The notes below the pieces were generated by a model that searched no databases, had not been told where the DNA came from, and worked only from the letters and a program-made list of their open reading frames with translations. This document shows, one piece after another, positions 50,622 through 59,230 of a stretch of 64,000 bases of DNA. Origin of the DNA: Pseudomonas sp. TH41 (GTDB lineage Bacteria > Pseudomonadota > Gammaproteobacteria > Pseudomonadales > Pseudomonadaceae); contig NZ_JAEKFH010000003.1 in the NCBI RefSeq assembly GCF_016650695.1, forward strand, positions 1,694,001 to 1,758,000. Direction: 5' to 3'. The translations under genes and the position numbers were made by a program. Positions within the stretch are counted from its first letter, which is position 1, and the number at the start of each line of letters is the position of its first letter.

Positions 50622-50808
50622 TCATCGGCTCGACTTTACGGGTCAACAACTCCACAAACGCTTCGCCATCGGCGACTTCTGATCCTTGCGCTGCGCCCTG
50701 ACAGGAACAAACCTTCTTCACTGTCATTCACCAGCGGATGTTTGGAGCTCAGTACCGCCACCAGCGGCTCACGCATCAGCGCCACCACGCGGAGGGAATC
50801 GGATACGC
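50622..50808 (-). pseudogene. Decayed 3' fragment of a LysR-family regulator gene
   Basis: Two blocks match the intact LysR gene at 51514-52410: 50622-50694 corresponds to its last 73 bp, and 50697-50808 to about 51852-51960 (VALMREPLVAVLSSKHPLVN). The 270 bp between them in the intact gene are deleted, with a frame change. The fragment and the intact gene differ at many bases, so it is a homologue or old copy. It lies on the far side of the PemK-like toxin gene, in the same direction. Confidence 0.88.
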
Positions 50809-50837
50809 GCAACGCGCCATGCCTGGCGCACAACGAC

Positions 50838-50861
50838 AAAGGGCGCCTTTCGGCGCCCCTT
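50838..50861. terminator. Hairpin with GGGCGCC/GGCGCCC stem
   Basis: A 7-bp GC stem with TTTC loop, flanked by AAA and CTT. Its left arm, loop and upstream flank recur at 49626-49648 without the right arm. The region 50862-51032 to its right shows nothing gene-like. Confidence 0.65.
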
Positions 50862-51032
50862 CACAAACAGGTCGGCTTGTCATCGCCCTGTACCTGTCTG
50901 GCTCTGCGACGGCTGGTTGCCCAGGATCCTCAGAGTCTCACAAGCCCCTTTCGGGAACGCTGGCAGTATTGCTTGAAACTGCACCGAGGGCAACGGCTGG
51001 CGGTTTGCCCGATTGCGCCACATCTCATGCCA

Positions 51033-51416
51033 TCACAGGCCGAGGGCGCTGCGTACCGCGACTTTGATAGCGCAGAACTCATCTGTTGCAAGTTGTGAAA
51101 TGACATAAATACGCTTCCCCTGACGGTCTCGGCTTTTGATCCGGTCCAGCCTTGAGAGACTTACTGTCGCAACCATGTCGCATTTTGCCCAGCAGATCGG
51201 ACTGGCACCCTGAAGATGACTTTGAAGCTCCAGATGGTGTTCAAGTATTCGATCCGGAGCGGTGGTGCTCAGCGGCACTACCGTCACCAGTAAGCTGTTG
51301 GTTCTGTGCTTGCGTATCACGACAACAGGCCTGACCTTGATCATCTCGGGGACTTCATACCCCCTGAAATCGCAAATCAGTACACTGCCTTCCTTGGGTT
51401 GATAGAGAAGTGGCAT
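51033..51416 (-). CDS. Solitary PemK/MazF-like toxin
   Basis: A 127-residue protein with the PemK pattern: LYQPKEGSVLICDFRGYEVP, EMIKVRPVVVIRKH, LLVTVVPLSTTAPDRI and a C-terminal ISQLATDEFCAIKVAVRSAL. It resembles the group often found alone in genomes (YifN-like) rather than the pair at 25117. No antitoxin frame lies in the 97 bp between it and the LysR stop, nor downstream. The ATG at 51416 is chosen because the toxin fold starts there; the frame is open to 51455. It sits between the intact LysR gene and the LysR fragment. Confidence 0.78.
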   Translation of the reverse strand: MPLLYQPKEGSVLICDFRGYEVPEMIKVRPVVVIRKHRTNSLLVTVVPLSTTAPDRILEHHLELQSHLQGASPICWAKCDMVATVSLSRLDRIKSRDRQGKRIYVISQLATDEFCAIKVAVRSALGL

Positions 51417-51513
51417 CCGTGGCACTCGTCGAAAGAAATCGATTCTGCGCAACAACCGGGTAAATCACTAAGTCGGATCCGTTACTTGAAATGTCTTCAT
51501 CTCAGCGACTTGC

Positions 51514-52410
51514 TTACATCCCCTCAACCTTGCGCGTCAACAACTCCACAAACGCCTTGGCCATCGGCGACTTCTGATCCTTGCGCTGCACCAGCCACAC
51601 CGCCGAAACCGCTTCAGGATCGAGCAGAGGCCGGTAGACCACGCCGTCAATACGCATCCGCTGATACGACGCTGGCAGCACGGATACGCCAAGCCCCGCC
51701 GCGACTAGCCCGATGATGGTCATCGCCTCGCCCGCCTCTTGCGCGAAATGCGGACTGAACCCGGCATCCCGGGCCAGACTGAGCAATTGCGCGTACAGAC
51801 CACTGCCATAGCTGCGTGGGAAAAATACGAAAGGTTCGAGGGCCAGCGCCGACAGGAACAATCCCTCTTCACTGTCCTTGACCAACGGATGTTTGAAGCT
51901 GAGGACCGCTACCAGCGGCTCCCGCATCAGTTCGACCACGCTAAGCGAGTCGGGCAACCCCAACGGCCGCATGATCCCGACCTCAATCGACTCATCCACC
52001 AGCGCATCGGCCACCTGGGTGCTGCTCATTTCCCGCAGATTCAGGTGCACCGCCGGAAAGCGCTGACGAAACGAAAAAATCGCCTGGGGAATCGTCGAGT
52101 TGAACGGTGCCGACGAGGTGAAGCCAATCTTCAGCTCGCCCAACTCGCCGAGCTGCGCCCGCCGCGCAACATCAGCCGCTTTGTCGACCTGCGCCAGTAC
52201 CAGCCGTGCCTCTTCCAGAAATAATCGACCGGCTTCACTGAGCTCGACCCGACGATTGGTGCGTTCGAACAGCCGTGCCCCGACCTCCTGCTCCAGCGCC
52301 TGAATCTGCTGACTCAAGGGCGGTTGCGAGATGCCCAGCACTTGAGCGGCGCGGCCAAAATGCAGTTCTTCGGCGACGGCGATAAAGTAGCGTAAGTGTC
52401 GCAATTCCAT
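51514..52410 (-). CDS. LysR-family transcriptional regulator
   Basis: A 298-residue LysR regulator: winged helix (MELRHLRYFIAVAEELHFGR, then AAQVLGISQPPLSQQIQALE) and a periplasmic-binding-like effector domain (LKIGFTSSAPFNSTIPQAIF). It is of the BenM/CatM-like group by its N-terminus. It is divergent from an MFS transporter gene 118 bp away and probably activates it. The effector is unknown. Confidence 0.94.
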   Translation of the reverse strand: MELRHLRYFIAVAEELHFGRAAQVLGISQPPLSQQIQALEQEVGARLFERTNRRVELSEAGRLFLEEARLVLAQVDKAADVARRAQLGELGELKIGFTSSAPFNSTIPQAIFSFRQRFPAVHLNLREMSSTQVADALVDESIEVGIMRPLGLPDSLSVVELMREPLVAVLSFKHPLVKDSEEGLFLSALALEPFVFFPRSYGSGLYAQLLSLARDAGFSPHFAQEAGEAMTIIGLVAAGLGVSVLPASYQRMRIDGVVYRPLLDPEAVSAVWLVQRKDQKSPMAKAFVELLTRKVEGM

Positions 52411-52528
52411 GAAAACTCCATTAGGTCGTAAAACCTCTCAAACAGGTCGAACAATATATTGGATTGAATCGTTAGGCAGCTATATGCTTTTTTCATTGCC
52501 TGTCCGGCTGCGCCTCCCGAGGTCTGAA

Positions 52529-53809
52529 GTGAAAACTGTTGTCGCCCCAATCGCCCATGAAGTTCCACCCGCCGCCGTGGTCGATCACGTCTCTGAGTTG
52601 AAGGAGATCTACATCGAAAAAGGCACGCCGATGTTCATGCGCACGGTGCTGGCGCTGTTCTCCGGCGGCTTCGCGACCTTCGCGCTGCTTTACTGCGTGC
52701 AGCCGATGATGCCGCTGCTGTCCCACGAGTATTCGATCAACGCGGCGCAGAGCAGTCTGATCCTGTCCGTGGCCACCGGCATGCTGGCCATTGGTCTGCT
52801 GATCACCGGCCCGATCTCCGACCGTGTCGGACGCAAGCCGGTGATGGTTGCGGCCTTGTTCGCCGCCGCCCTGTGCACCATGGCCAGCGCGATGATGCCG
52901 AGCTGGCAAGGCGTGCTGGTGATGCGTGCGCTGATAGGGTTGTCGTTGAGCGGCCTGGCAGCGGTCGCCATGACTTACCTGAGCGAAGAGATCCACCCGC
53001 AGCACATTGGTCTCGCCATGGGCCTGTACATCGGCGGCAACGCGATTGGCGGGATGAGCGGGCGCTTGATCACCGGTGTATTGATCGACTTCGTCAGCTG
53101 GCACACGGCGATGCTGGTGATCGGCGGTCTGGCGCTGATTGCGGCGACGGTGTTCTGGAAGATTCTTCCTGAATCACGCAACTTCCGCGCTCGCTCGCTG
53201 CACCCGCGCAGCCTGCTCGACGGCTTCACCATGCACTTTCGCGACGCAGGCTTGCCGCTGCTGTTCCTCGAAGCGTTCGTGCTGATGGGCGCATTTGTCA
53301 CGCTGTTCAACTACATCGGCTATCGCCTGCTCGCCGAGCCGTACCACATGGACCAGGTCTTCGTCGGCTTGCTGTCGGTGGTCTACCTGTCGGGCATCTA
53401 CAGCTCGGCGAAAATCGGCGCGCTGGCCGACAAACTCGGCCGCCGCAAAGTGCTCTGGGGCACCATCGTGCTGATGATCGCCGGCCTCGCGCTGACCATG
53501 TTCACGCCGCTGCCACTGGTGATTATCGGCATGCTGGTCTTCACCTTTGGCTTCTTCGGCGCGCATTCGGTGGCCAGCAGCTGGATCGGCCGCCGGGCGA
53601 TCAAGGCCAAGGGTCAGGCGTCGTCGCTGTACCTGTTCAGCTACTACGCCGGGTCGAGCATTGCCGGGACGGCGGGCGGGGTGTTCTGGCACCTGGGCGG
53701 GTGGAACGGGATTGGGTTGTTTATCGGCACGTTGCTGGTGATCGCGTTGCTAGTCGCCTTGAAACTGGCTCGTCTGCCGCTCCTACAGGGGAACGGCTCG
53801 ACTATCTGA
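52529..53809 (+). CDS. MFS transporter (YnfM-like)
   Basis: A 426-residue major facilitator with 12 membrane segments and the family loop motif GPISDRVGRKPVM between helices 2 and 3, repeated as GALADKLGRRKVL in the second half. It resembles drug/arabinose-type exporters of the YnfM group. GTG at 52529 has GAGG six bases upstream; a longer frame to 52409 would overlap the LysR start. Its last 8 bp overlap the end of gspM on the other strand. Confidence 0.9.
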   Translation: MKTVVAPIAHEVPPAAVVDHVSELKEIYIEKGTPMFMRTVLALFSGGFATFALLYCVQPMMPLLSHEYSINAAQSSLILSVATGMLAIGLLITGPISDRVGRKPVMVAALFAAALCTMASAMMPSWQGVLVMRALIGLSLSGLAAVAMTYLSEEIHPQHIGLAMGLYIGGNAIGGMSGRLITGVLIDFVSWHTAMLVIGGLALIAATVFWKILPESRNFRARSLHPRSLLDGFTMHFRDAGLPLLFLEAFVLMGAFVTLFNYIGYRLLAEPYHMDQVFVGLLSVVYLSGIYSSAKIGALADKLGRRKVLWGTIVLMIAGLALTMFTPLPLVIIGMLVFTFGFFGAHSVASSWIGRRAIKAKGQASSLYLFSYYAGSSIAGTAGGVFWHLGGWNGIGLFIGTLLVIALLVALKLARLPLLQGNGSTI

Positions 53810-54233
53810 GTACCACCCGCGCCTCCAGGACCGCATCGCGCTTTTCCAGTGTCAACGATTGCAATGCGACGTCGTTACGCTCGGCGCGGTCCAGCCATTG
53901 CAGCAAGGTCTTCGCGTCGCCGCTGAGGGTCAAGCGCAGTAGATCGTTGTCAGCCTCCATCTGATGGATTTCAAGCCCCGCCGCTGCTGCGCTTTCACTG
54001 ATGCGCAGCGATAAGGGTTGGCTGGTGACGGCAGGAATATTGCTCCGGGGTTGCGCCTGTTGCAGTTGCGTCGCCAGGATCAGTTGCTGCCTATACTGAC
54101 GCTCGATGATTTCCAGCCGCTGGCGTGTCGGTTGCCAGATCAGACTGAATGCCACAACGGTCAGCATAAAAGCACCCAACACCTGCAATAGCCGTTGTTC
54201 GCGTCTGGACATGCGCTGCCATGCGGCCTTCAT
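53802..54233 (-). CDS. gspM: Type II secretion protein GspM
   Basis: A 143-residue GspM: one N-terminal membrane helix (LLQVLGAFMLTVVAFSLIW) and a periplasmic ferredoxin-like part ending LQSLTLEKRDAVLEARVVLR. It joins GspL, GspF and GspE in the inner membrane platform. ATG overlaps the gspL stop (ATGA). It is the last gene of the operon; no gspN follows. Confidence 0.9.
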   Translation of the reverse strand: MKAAWQRMSRREQRLLQVLGAFMLTVVAFSLIWQPTRQRLEIIERQYRQQLILATQLQQAQPRSNIPAVTSQPLSLRISESAAAAGLEIHQMEADNDLLRLTLSGDAKTLLQWLDRAERNDVALQSLTLEKRDAVLEARVVLR

Positions 54234-55336
54234 GTTTCGTCCTCCACTGTCAGTGTTGCCTGCACTCGGTTGGCCTGCTTGCTGGCGCTGTCGAGTCTGA
54301 CTGGTACGCCTTGCTGCCGCCCGCGTTCGCGCAGTTGTTCCAGCTCGGCGAAGCTGTTGGCGGTCAGCTGGATTTTCCAGCCGTCGCCCACGCGAAACTC
54401 GATGCGCTGGACCTCGACATTGCTCGCGCCGATGACCTGCTCAACCAGACTCACCAAATTGGCGATGCGTGTGTTCTGGGCCTCAGTGGTTGGGCTCTGC
54501 AACATTTTGAGCTGTGTCGCCAAATCAACGATGCGACTCTGGTCAGGGTAAAGCGTCTTGAACCGCTGCTCGTTCTGATCGGTGAATCGACGGGTTTCGC
54601 CATCGAGAAAATGGATTCGCGCTTGGCTGGCCCCCCAGGTCAGCAGCAACAGCGCCAGTATCGTCAAACCGACGACGCGCCAGGGCAGGCGTTTGTTGCG
54701 CAGGGCGAATTCACCTTGCAGCAGGTCGATGGCCTGCGAGGAACGTGCAGTCAGGTATTGATCGACATCGACCGCGTCCTGACGCTCGTCGATCCATTGG
54801 ATATCCGAAGGCATGGCCGGTCTTAGCAAGGTCACCCCGTCGTCCGATAACGTCAGGCGAGCCGGCAGTCCTCCGCCTACCAACCATCGACCAAACCACC
54901 TAACGCTGAGTGCCTGATCCAGGGGAAAAACATCGGCATCGACGAAAACTGCACGTACTTCAACCCCCTCATCGGCCAGAAACGCGAGCACGGAGGCAAA
55001 TCGCTCTCGACCAATCACCATCACCGGATAGCGCCCTTCTCGGTCACGAGCGCCGACGCTCAGGTGCAGTTTCTCCAGCGCTTCGCTGAGTTGGTCCTCC
55101 ACGGCAAATGCGATGGCCTGCGTACCGGGTCGGCGCCTGGACGGCCATGGATCGCTGCGCACCCAACTGCACAGTTCCATGGGTAACAGCAGATTGATCG
55201 CCTGCCCATTCAGCGCTTGCGCCGCTTCATTCAATGGCATGAGCTGGCGTTGGCCCGCCGCAGACCACACACAACAGGGCCAGTCCACCAACGGTGCAGC
55301 CAGGCCTTCGGCGGTCAGGTAAAGCCAGGTATTCAT
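54230..55336 (-). CDS. gspL: Type II secretion protein GspL
   Basis: A 368-residue GspL with an actin-like cytoplasmic domain (residues 1-230; LLPMELCSWVRSDPWPSRRR), one membrane helix near 238-255 (VVGLTILALLLLTWGAS) and a periplasmic domain. It recruits the ATPase GspE. Overlaps gspK and gspM by ATGA on either side. Confidence 0.92.
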   Translation of the reverse strand: MNTWLYLTAEGLAAPLVDWPCCVWSAAGQRQLMPLNEAAQALNGQAINLLLPMELCSWVRSDPWPSRRRPGTQAIAFAVEDQLSEALEKLHLSVGARDREGRYPVMVIGRERFASVLAFLADEGVEVRAVFVDADVFPLDQALSVRWFGRWLVGGGLPARLTLSDDGVTLLRPAMPSDIQWIDERQDAVDVDQYLTARSSQAIDLLQGEFALRNKRLPWRVVGLTILALLLLTWGASQARIHFLDGETRRFTDQNEQRFKTLYPDQSRIVDLATQLKMLQSPTTEAQNTRIANLVSLVEQVIGASNVEVQRIEFRVGDGWKIQLTANSFAELEQLRERGRQQGVPVRLDSASKQANRVQATLTVEDET

Positions 55337-56181
55337 CGCGGCATCTCGTGGGCTTTCGAAGGAAGAAGACGTCGTTGCAGGATGTTGAAACGGTGCGTGT
55401 CAGGGTCGCGTTCGACATCAGTGGCCAGCCGCAAACGGCTCTGTCCCTGAGTGACCTCAACCGTGATTCGGAACCAGCGGCTGCGGGTGCCAAGTCCATG
55501 ACTGTTCAGGCCCACACCGGAGATCAGCGGATCTTGAGTAAAGGCCTGAACGCTCGCCCATCCAGTCGTCAAAGCCTGGCGAGCCAGTGCGCCGGCCGTC
55601 GTCGCTTCCACGCCATCGAGCGTTCTCAGCACCAGCGCCGGTGCGGTGTTGATGTTCAGCGTTGCGTTGCTGGGCAACAACGCCACCCAAGGCTCCAATT
55701 GACGCAACCACTGGCCGTCAACACCCGGCAACAGGCGCAGCTGGCTCAGCTCTCTTAGAGCACCCACCTGACGCAGTTGCAGCGGAGGAAGATCAAGCAC
55801 GTCGAGCAAGCGTGACCAACGGTTGAGGGTGATCTGATCGATCTGACCCGGGATCAACAATGAGTTGAGATTGAACCGCCCGGAGAGGTCTTCGATAGCA
55901 ACGCGGACCTGCGTGTCTTCAATATCGTAGTCGCGTGGAGTGGCCCAAGCCTGGGTCAGGTCGACGGTTTTTTGCGCGTCCAGCGCCGCATCCTGCAACC
56001 GTAAAAGCGCCCAGGTTTCCCCGGCGACACCGAGTTGGCGCAAATGGATTTGCTGCAATGCTTGCCCGCTACTTTGCAGCGACAGTCGATGGCTACGCAA
56101 CAAGCCGCTGGTGATCAACAGCGCCAGACTCATCACCAGCAACACGCTGATCAAGGCGATGCCGCGTTGACGCCCGTTCAT
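55333..56181 (-). CDS. gspK: Type II secretion minor pseudopilin GspK
   Basis: A 282-residue pseudopilin with N-terminus RQRGIALISVLLVMSLALLI, which lacks Glu at position 5 as GspK proteins do, and a large helical domain (FNLNSLLIPGQIDQITLNRW; LNINTAPALVLRTL, the helix-hairpin region). It caps the pseudopilus tip with GspI and GspJ. The start at 56181 overlaps the gspJ stop (ATGA). Confidence 0.94.
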   Translation of the reverse strand: MNGRQRGIALISVLLVMSLALLITSGLLRSHRLSLQSSGQALQQIHLRQLGVAGETWALLRLQDAALDAQKTVDLTQAWATPRDYDIEDTQVRVAIEDLSGRFNLNSLLIPGQIDQITLNRWSRLLDVLDLPPLQLRQVGALRELSQLRLLPGVDGQWLRQLEPWVALLPSNATLNINTAPALVLRTLDGVEATTAGALARQALTTGWASVQAFTQDPLISGVGLNSHGLGTRSRWFRITVEVTQGQSRLRLATDVERDPDTHRFNILQRRLLPSKAHEMPR

Positions 56182-56720
56182 GGCAACGCACCTGGTAACA
56201 GCAACACCCGACGGATAGTCTCGAAACGCCCCGTCGTGAATTGCACTTCCACCGCCATCGGTGCCTTTACATCCCGCCCGAATGGCCAATCGCTGCGCCA
56301 ACCGGACTGTGCCTCGAACAACCGCCAGCTCAAGTTCCGAACATCGTCCAGCAGCTTTTGCCGCTGCATGATCTGCGTGCCCTCTCCCTGGCTTTCACGC
56401 CACAGCGCACCGTCGTCGAGCCGATAGGTCAGCGCTTGGCGTTCGCTGCGGGGCTGGTCGAGAGGGTTGCGCCAATGGCTGCGTTGCAACTGCAGCACCG
56501 TTTGCTGGAGCACGACTGGCTGTTCGGTAATGTGCAGCAGGTCCCGTTCGATCACTGCCACCGCCCGTTGCAGACTTCTGAACTCACGCTCATGGGCCGT
56601 CGTGCCCTGCTGCACGCGCACCACACCATCGAACAGGGTCCAACTGGCCACGCCCAGCAAGGCGAAGATCGCCATGGCGATCACCAGTTCAAGCAACGTG
56701 AAACCGGTCTGCTTATTCAT
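56178..56720 (-). CDS. gspJ: Type II secretion minor pseudopilin GspJ
   Basis: A 180-residue pseudopilin with the prepilin signal MNKQTGFTLLELVIAMAIFA (cleavage after Gly6, Glu at +5) and a beta-rich C-terminal domain (LDDVRNLSWRLFEAQSGW). Forms the tip complex with GspI and GspK. It overlaps gspI by 8 bp. Confidence 0.93.
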   Translation of the reverse strand: MNKQTGFTLLELVIAMAIFALLGVASWTLFDGVVRVQQGTTAHEREFRSLQRAVAVIERDLLHITEQPVVLQQTVLQLQRSHWRNPLDQPRSERQALTYRLDDGALWRESQGEGTQIMQRQKLLDDVRNLSWRLFEAQSGWRSDWPFGRDVKAPMAVEVQFTTGRFETIRRVLLLPGALP

Positions 56721-57096
56721 GACGATTGGGGATCCAGCCACTGGCGCGGTGTACGGTTTGCTCGCGACCGGAGAGCGTGACGCGAATATCGACCTTGAGC
56801 AGACGCGGGTCAGGCGACGCGCTGATGTGCTGGCCCAGCAGCCAGTCCCGGCGATCCATGCGCACAACCCGTTGTTGCTGGCCGAGGGTCAATCCGGTTT
56901 GCAGGCGCAGTTCATTCAGGAGGTTGTCTGCCAGCCAGGCAGCAAAGAGTCGTTCCTCGACCGCGCCGGTCTGCTTCACCACGTATTGGCTCGCCGACAG
57001 CACAGCCGCCGTCAGCGTCGAGAAGATCGCCAGGGCCACCATGATTTCCAGCAGGGTGAAGCCGCGCTGGGGTAATGCCAACAGTCGGTTAGCCAT
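56713..57096 (-). CDS. gspI: Type II secretion minor pseudopilin GspI
   Basis: A 127-residue pseudopilin: LPQRGFTLLEIMVALAIFST with the prepilin peptidase site, followed by the GspI pattern of a Trp-rich strand region (AAWLADNLLNELRLQ). It overlaps gspH by 8 bp and gspJ by 8 bp. Confidence 0.93.
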   Translation of the reverse strand: MANRLLALPQRGFTLLEIMVALAIFSTLTAAVLSASQYVVKQTGAVEERLFAAWLADNLLNELRLQTGLTLGQQQRVVRMDRRDWLLGQHISASPDPRLLKVDIRVTLSGREQTVHRASGWIPNRHE

Positions 57097-57556
57097 CGAT
57101 CACCACCTCACTGAGACCATCGCTGGAGAGGCTGATCCCTGTCTTTTTTTCGCTGCCGAACGACAGTGTGAAGACACTGGTTTCATCGCTGCTGAGCATC
57201 AGCAACTGAGGGGGGCCGTCATTGGCGCCAAGGCTTACCGGATGCCCGTCCTGCTCAAGTCGTAGCCTTAAGCTACCGGGCCATCGATAAAGGGCCGCCA
57301 TCGGTTCCCAGCCCTGAACATCGAGCCTCATCACCTGATAACCATCGACGCTCAACCGCAGCCCATACTCCTGGCCATCGAGTACCGCCCGTTCACGCAG
57401 CTGTTGAATCACACCCGCCGTCCCGTGCGCTTCCTGCCTGGCCTCACGCGCCGGATTCGGCCCGCTTGCAAAACTCACCATGCCCAGCAACACGCCGATC
57501 AACACAATCACAATCATCATTTCCAGCAAGGTAAAGCCCCGACAATGTTGGCGCAT
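57089..57556 (-). CDS. gspH: Type II secretion minor pseudopilin GspH
   Basis: A 155-residue pseudopilin: CRGFTLLEMMIVIVLIGVLL at the N-terminus and a GspH-like beta domain (AVLDGQEYGLRLSVDGYQVM). It links the tip to the GspG fibre. Three bases separate its start from the gspG stop. Confidence 0.93.
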   Translation of the reverse strand: MRQHCRGFTLLEMMIVIVLIGVLLGMVSFASGPNPAREARQEAHGTAGVIQQLRERAVLDGQEYGLRLSVDGYQVMRLDVQGWEPMAALYRWPGSLRLRLEQDGHPVSLGANDGPPQLLMLSSDETSVFTLSFGSEKKTGISLSSDGLSEVVIDG

Positions 57557-57559
57557 GCG

Positions 57560-58015
57560 TCAGTCGCCCCAATTGCCAATATCGGCCGCGTGCCCTTCGC
57601 CACCCGTCACGCCATCGGATCCCAGGGAATACAACTCGTAACTGCCATCGACTGATCGCACACCGGGATTGAGGTACTGATAGGGTGTGCCCCACGGATC
57701 GACCGGCAGGCTTTTCAGGTAACCCTTAGGGTTCCAGTTCCTCGCCGCCGGCGTGCCCGATGGCCGTTTGCTCAAGGCTTCCAGTCCTTGCTGCGTCGAG
57801 GGGTAGTGGAGGTTATCGAGGCGGTACATTTCCAGGGCGGTGGCGATGGCCTGGATATCAATTTTTGCCGCGGTGACTTTGGCTTGATCCGGACGACTCA
57901 TGAACTGCGGCACCACAATGGCCCCCAGCACGCCGATGATCACGACCACCACCATGATTTCGATCAGGGTAAAACCGCGTTGCCCGCGGGGCGAGTTACT
58001 GCGTAGAGGTTGCAT
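57560..58015 (-). CDS. gspG: Type II secretion major pseudopilin GspG
   Basis: A 151-residue major pseudopilin: RGQRGFTLIEIMVVVVIIGV, then the GspG core MYRLDNLHYPSTQQGLEAL and the calcium-binding C-terminal loop YELYSLGSDGVTGGEGHAAD. It polymerises into the pseudopilus. The prepilin peptidase that processes it is not in the window. Confidence 0.95.
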   Translation of the reverse strand: MQPLRSNSPRGQRGFTLIEIMVVVVIIGVLGAIVVPQFMSRPDQAKVTAAKIDIQAIATALEMYRLDNLHYPSTQQGLEALSKRPSGTPAARNWNPKGYLKSLPVDPWGTPYQYLNPGVRSVDGSYELYSLGSDGVTGGEGHAADIGNWGD

Positions 58016-58018
58016 GGG

Positions 58019-59227
58019 TCAATTCACCAATTGGTTGAGGCTGAGAATCGGTAGAAGGATGGCCATGACGATCAGCAGGACCACTGCGCCCATCAGCACC
58101 AGCATGGCCGGTTCGAAAAGGCTCACGACCAGGGCGATACGCGCGGCCAGGCTGTTTTCCTGTTGTTCGGCGGCCCGTACCAACAGGCGGTCGAGTTCGC
58201 CGGCCCGCTCGCCGCTGGCGATCATGTGCAGCATCATTGGCGGGATGTCGCCGCTGAGTTCCAGGCCACGGGTCAGGGTTCCACCTTCGCGGACCGAGCG
58301 GGCGACATCGACCATGCGCGCGCGGATGGTCAGGTTGCTGATGACGGCGGCGGCGATCTCCAGCGCGTCCACCAGCGGCACGGCACTCTTGCCGAGGATC
58401 GCCAGGGTGCTGGCAAACCGTGCGGCTTCCATTGCCCGCAGCACGTCGCCCATGACGGGGGTCTTCAATACGAGACGATGCCAGCGCAGGCGCCAGACCG
58501 GTTGGTACAGGCTCCAGCGCCAGAGGCCGACCAACGTCGCCAGTACGCTCATCAACAGCAGGAAATGCTGGCGCAGGCCGTCACTCAGACCGATCAACGC
58601 TCGGGTCAGCCAGGGTAACGGCTGGCCGCTGTCGACGAAGATTTTCACCACGTCCGGCACCACGTAACCCAGCAGGAAACCAACGATCGCCACGCTGGCC
58701 AGCATCAGGATCAGCGGATACACCAAAGCCATCTGGATTTTTTGCCGCGAGGCCTGGCGCGTCTGGGTGTAGGCAGCCAGTTGCTCCAACACATGCCCCA
58801 AATGGCCGGAACGTTCGCCGGCCGCGACAGTGGCGCGAAAAAGTTCGGGGAATGCCTTGGGGAACTGAGCCAATGCCGTTGAAAGTGCGTGCCCCTCCAT
58901 CACCCGACTCCTGACCGCCGACAACAGGCCGGCGACCTTTCGCTTGGCACTCTGTTTCGCCACGGCTTCGAGTGCTTCTTCCAACGGCAAACCTGCTTGA
59001 ACGAGCGTGGACAACTGCAACGTCAGCAGCGCCAGGTCAGCGGCACTCAAACGTCCGCCGCGAGGCTGTGCACCCGCATCGCCACCCGCCCTGACCTCAC
59101 TCAATTCACGCGGCCATAAGCCGCGCTCGCGCATTAATTGCCGGGCATGACGCGGGCTGTCGGCTTCGAGTCGGCCTTTGCAGCGTCGGCCCAGGGTATC
59201 GTCAGCACGGTAATCGAATGTCGGCAT
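58019..59227 (-). CDS. gspF: Type II secretion inner membrane protein GspF
   Basis: A 402-residue GspF/PilC protein: N-terminal DYRADDTLGRRCKGRLEADS segment, two helical cytoplasmic repeats (FPELFRATVAAGERSGHLGH and IPPMMLHMIASGERAGELDR) and three membrane helices. It forms the platform on which GspE drives assembly. It begins 3 bp after the gspE stop. Confidence 0.95.
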   Translation of the reverse strand: MPTFDYRADDTLGRRCKGRLEADSPRHARQLMRERGLWPRELSEVRAGGDAGAQPRGGRLSAADLALLTLQLSTLVQAGLPLEEALEAVAKQSAKRKVAGLLSAVRSRVMEGHALSTALAQFPKAFPELFRATVAAGERSGHLGHVLEQLAAYTQTRQASRQKIQMALVYPLILMLASVAIVGFLLGYVVPDVVKIFVDSGQPLPWLTRALIGLSDGLRQHFLLLMSVLATLVGLWRWSLYQPVWRLRWHRLVLKTPVMGDVLRAMEAARFASTLAILGKSAVPLVDALEIAAAVISNLTIRARMVDVARSVREGGTLTRGLELSGDIPPMMLHMIASGERAGELDRLLVRAAEQQENSLAARIALVVSLFEPAMLVLMGAVVLLIVMAILLPILSLNQLVN

Positions 59228-59230
59228 TCG

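Noticed and set aside
50490..51098. 202-residue plus-strand frame across the LysR fragment
   Set aside because: It runs through a REP pair, the antisense of the LysR remnant and a hairpin; no gene-like pattern.
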